Source: Amycolatopsis thermophila
Lineage (GTDB): Bacteria > Actinomycetota > Actinomycetes > Mycobacteriales > Pseudonocardiaceae
Assembly: GCF_030814215.1 (NCBI RefSeq)
Contig: NZ_JAUSUT010000001.1
Span: forward strand, 2,728,001-2,792,000
Reading direction: 5' to 3'
Length of the DNA: 64,000 bases
Part shown: positions 62,522 through 64,000 of the stretch, in pieces
Numbering within the stretch: the first letter of the stretch is position 1
Layout of the letters: each line of letters begins with the position of its first letter
Notes under the pieces: model-generated
Told to the model about the DNA's origin: nothing
The model's input: only the letters and a program-made list of their open reading frames with translations
The model's database searches: none
Program-made: the position numbers and the translations under genes

Positions 62522-63312
62522 GCCCCGCGGTGGAGATCTCCGGCGCGACCCTCGCGTTCGGTTCGCGCACCCTGTGGTCCGGTTTGGACCTCGCGGTCGA
62601 GCCCGGCGAGTTCGTCGCCGTGCTCGGCCCGAACGGGTCCGGCAAGACCAGCCTGCTGAAGGTGCTGCTCGGTCTGCAGCACCTGTCCCGCGGCAGCGTG
62701 CGCATCCACAGCGGCCGCCCGGTCGGGTACGTCCCGCAGCAGCGGGCGATGTCCGAGGCGCTGACGCTGCGCGGTGTGGACCTGGTCGGCCTCGGGCTCG
62801 ACGGGCACCGCTGGGGCACCGGGCTGCGAGGTCTGGCCGAGCGACGGCGGCGCGTGTCGGCCGCCGTGGCGGCCGTCGGCGCCGAGTCCTACGCGAAGCA
62901 GCCGGTGGGCAAGCTGTCCGGCGGTGAGCAGCAGCGGCTGCGGGTGGCGCAGGCCCTCGTCGGCGAGCCGGACGTGCTGCTGTGCGACGAGCCGCTGCTG
63001 TCGCTGGACCTCGCGCACCAGCGGGCGGTGAGCGAGCTGATCGACGCCCGCCGCCGCGAGGCCGGCACCGCGGTGCTGTTCGTGACGCACGAGATCAACC
63101 CGATCCTGCCCTATGTGGACCGCGTGCTGTACCTGGTCGAGGGCCGGTTCCGGATCGGCAGGCCGGAGGTCGTGATGACCTCGGAGACCCTGTCCGAGCT
63201 GTACCGGGCGCGCGTGGAGGTGGTCCGCGTCGGCGGGCAGATCCACGTCGCCGGCGCGCGCAGCGCGGTCTGCGAGGACGAACCCCACCACCTGGACGAG
63301 CGCGTCTCGTGA
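62518..63312 (+). CDS. Metal ABC transporter ATP-binding protein
   Basis: 264 residues. Walker A is VLGPNGSGKTSLLKVLLG, the signature KLSGGEQQRLRVAQ, and Walker B VLLCDEPLLSLDLAHQ with a D-loop. The C-terminal end (EDEPHHLDERVS) is His/Asp-rich. It powers import through the permease encoded next. TTG 62518 lies in a TTGA overlap with the preceding stop, consistent with coupling. Confidence 0.93.
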   Translation: MSPAVEISGATLAFGSRTLWSGLDLAVEPGEFVAVLGPNGSGKTSLLKVLLGLQHLSRGSVRIHSGRPVGYVPQQRAMSEALTLRGVDLVGLGLDGHRWGTGLRGLAERRRRVSAAVAAVGAESYAKQPVGKLSGGEQQRLRVAQALVGEPDVLLCDEPLLSLDLAHQRAVSELIDARRREAGTAVLFVTHEINPILPYVDRVLYLVEGRFRIGRPEVVMTSETLSELYRARVEVVRVGGQIHVAGARSAVCEDEPHHLDERVS

Positions 63313-63334
63313 CCACCGAAGGTTTCCGCTGACC

Positions 63335-64000
63335 ATGGACAAGCTCTTCGACTTCGGCCTGACCGCGCAGCTGCTGGGGCTGCCGTTCGTGCAGACCGCC
63401 CTGCTCGCCGCGGCCGTCCTCGGTCTCGTCGCGGGCGTCCTCGGCCCGCTGATCGTGACGCGGCGGATGTCCTTCGCCGTGCACGGCACCGCCGAACTGG
63501 CCTTCACCGGCGCCGCCGGTGCGCTGCTGCTCGGAGTCGGTGTCGAGTTCGGGGCGCTCGCCGGCGCGGTGATCGCCGCGCTGCTGCTCGGCCTGCTCGG
63601 CGGGCGGGAGTCCGATCGCGACTCGGTGATCGGCGCGATCCTGTCCTTCGGGCTCGGCCTCGGCGTGCTGTTCCTGTGGTTCTACCCGGGCCGCGCGGCC
63701 AACAAGTTCGGCATCCTGGTTGGCCAGATCGTGTCGATCGAGACGACCAACCTGATCGTGCTGGTCATCGCCGCGCTCGTGGTGCTGGCGATCCTCGCGT
63801 TCATCTACCGGCCGCTGTTGTTCGCCAGCGTCGACCCGCACGTCGCGGCCGCGCGCGGGGTTCCGGCGCGCACGCTGTCGGTCGTGTTCGCGGTGCTCGT
63901 CGGTGTCGCGACGGCGCTGGGTGTGCAGATCGTCGGCGCGCTGCTGGTGGTCGCGATGATGGTGACCCCGGCGGCCGCGGCCGCGCGGCTGACCGCCAAC
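63335..64000 (+). CDS. Metal ABC transporter permease (partial, cut by window end)
   Basis: 222 residues are visible of an open frame. Five or more membrane helices (FVQTALLAAAVLGLVAGVLG, FGALAGAVIAALLLGLLG, AILSFGLGLGVLFLWF, TNLIVLVIAALVVLAILAF, VVFAVLVGVATALGVQIVGA) and the motif RRMSFAVHGTAELAF, plus VGALLVVAMMVTPAAAAARL, match ZnuB/AztB-type permeases. ATG 63335 lies 22 bases after the ATPase stop. The C-terminus is outside the window. Confidence 0.93.
   Translation, partial: MDKLFDFGLTAQLLGLPFVQTALLAAAVLGLVAGVLGPLIVTRRMSFAVHGTAELAFTGAAGALLLGVGVEFGALAGAVIAALLLGLLGGRESDRDSVIGAILSFGLGLGVLFLWFYPGRAANKFGILVGQIVSIETTNLIVLVIAALVVLAILAFIYRPLLFASVDPHVAAARGVPARTLSVVFAVLVGVATALGVQIVGALLVVAMMVTPAAAAARLTAN

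Overview
The window is chromosomal DNA from a high-GC actinomycete, most likely a Pseudonocardiaceae member close to Amycolatopsis. The evidence is the very high GC at third codon positions, frequent GTG starts, Lsr2, a mycobacterial-type TopA, WhiA-like and EspG/PPE-like proteins, and a gene order that, from memory, follows the Mycobacterium tuberculosis segment running roughly from Rv3649 down to Rv3588c. It is mainly a housekeeping core with small accessory insertions. There are no rRNA genes, intact insertion sequences, phage genes or CRISPR arrays.

Layout. 1-8 kb: end of an unknown gene, a SftH/MrfA-type helicase, a proton-pumping pyrophosphatase, a lipoprotein, a MerR/TipAS regulator with a well-resolved promoter, a stand-alone WhiA-like LAGLIDADG protein and a secreted serine protease. 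8-18 kb: topA, two unknown proteins, an MFS transporter fused to a degenerate thymidylate kinase, holB, a surface protein and tRNA-Thr(CGT). 18-26.6 kb: a methyltransferase, a TetR regulator, a gamma carbonic anhydrase, a ZTP riboswitch and glyA, ppa, a PBP4-type carboxypeptidase, a zincin, tilS and hpt. 26.7-30.1 kb: an orphan type VII secretion group (PE-like, PPE-like and two EspG-like genes). 30.3-34.9 kb: ftsH-folE-folP-folB-folK, tightly overlapping. 35-40 kb: a second MerR gene with a duplicated 3' end, DUF3180, a coiled-coil membrane protein, a minisatellite and a PrsW protease. 40-46 kb: DUF2520-panC-panD-coaX (pantothenate/CoA), a methyltransferase, lysS and lsr2. 46-50.5 kb: a DinB-like protein, an FhuF-type iron reductase behind an IdeR box, and clpC. 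50.5-58.2 kb: a truncated ABC-transporter start, an EEP-family phosphatase, a divergent LysR/SDR pair, a FAD monooxygenase, a sirtuin, MhuD, an AAA ATPase and an alpha/beta hydrolase. 58.2-58.9 kb: a gene-free, densely palindromic island. 58.9-64 kb: mutY, a beta carbonic anhydrase, a LacI regulator and a zinc/manganese ABC transporter cut by the window end.

How the parts work together. The folate genes, the ZTP-controlled glyA and the pantothenate/CoA genes form a one-carbon and cofactor block, since glyA supplies 5,10-methylene-THF, the cofactor of PanB. FtsH and ClpC are the two AAA+ proteases. FhuF and MhuD handle iron and heme. At least ten genes start 6-8 nt after a TANNNT -10 element and are probably leaderless.

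The most unusual features are the palindromic island at 58.2-58.9 kb (a 57-nt-arm inverted repeat, a 24-bp hairpin and a 33-bp triplicate), the 68-69 bp minisatellite at 38.4-38.7 kb, the transporter-pseudokinase fusion, the stand-alone WhiA-like protein and the orphan PE/PPE/EspG/EspG group.
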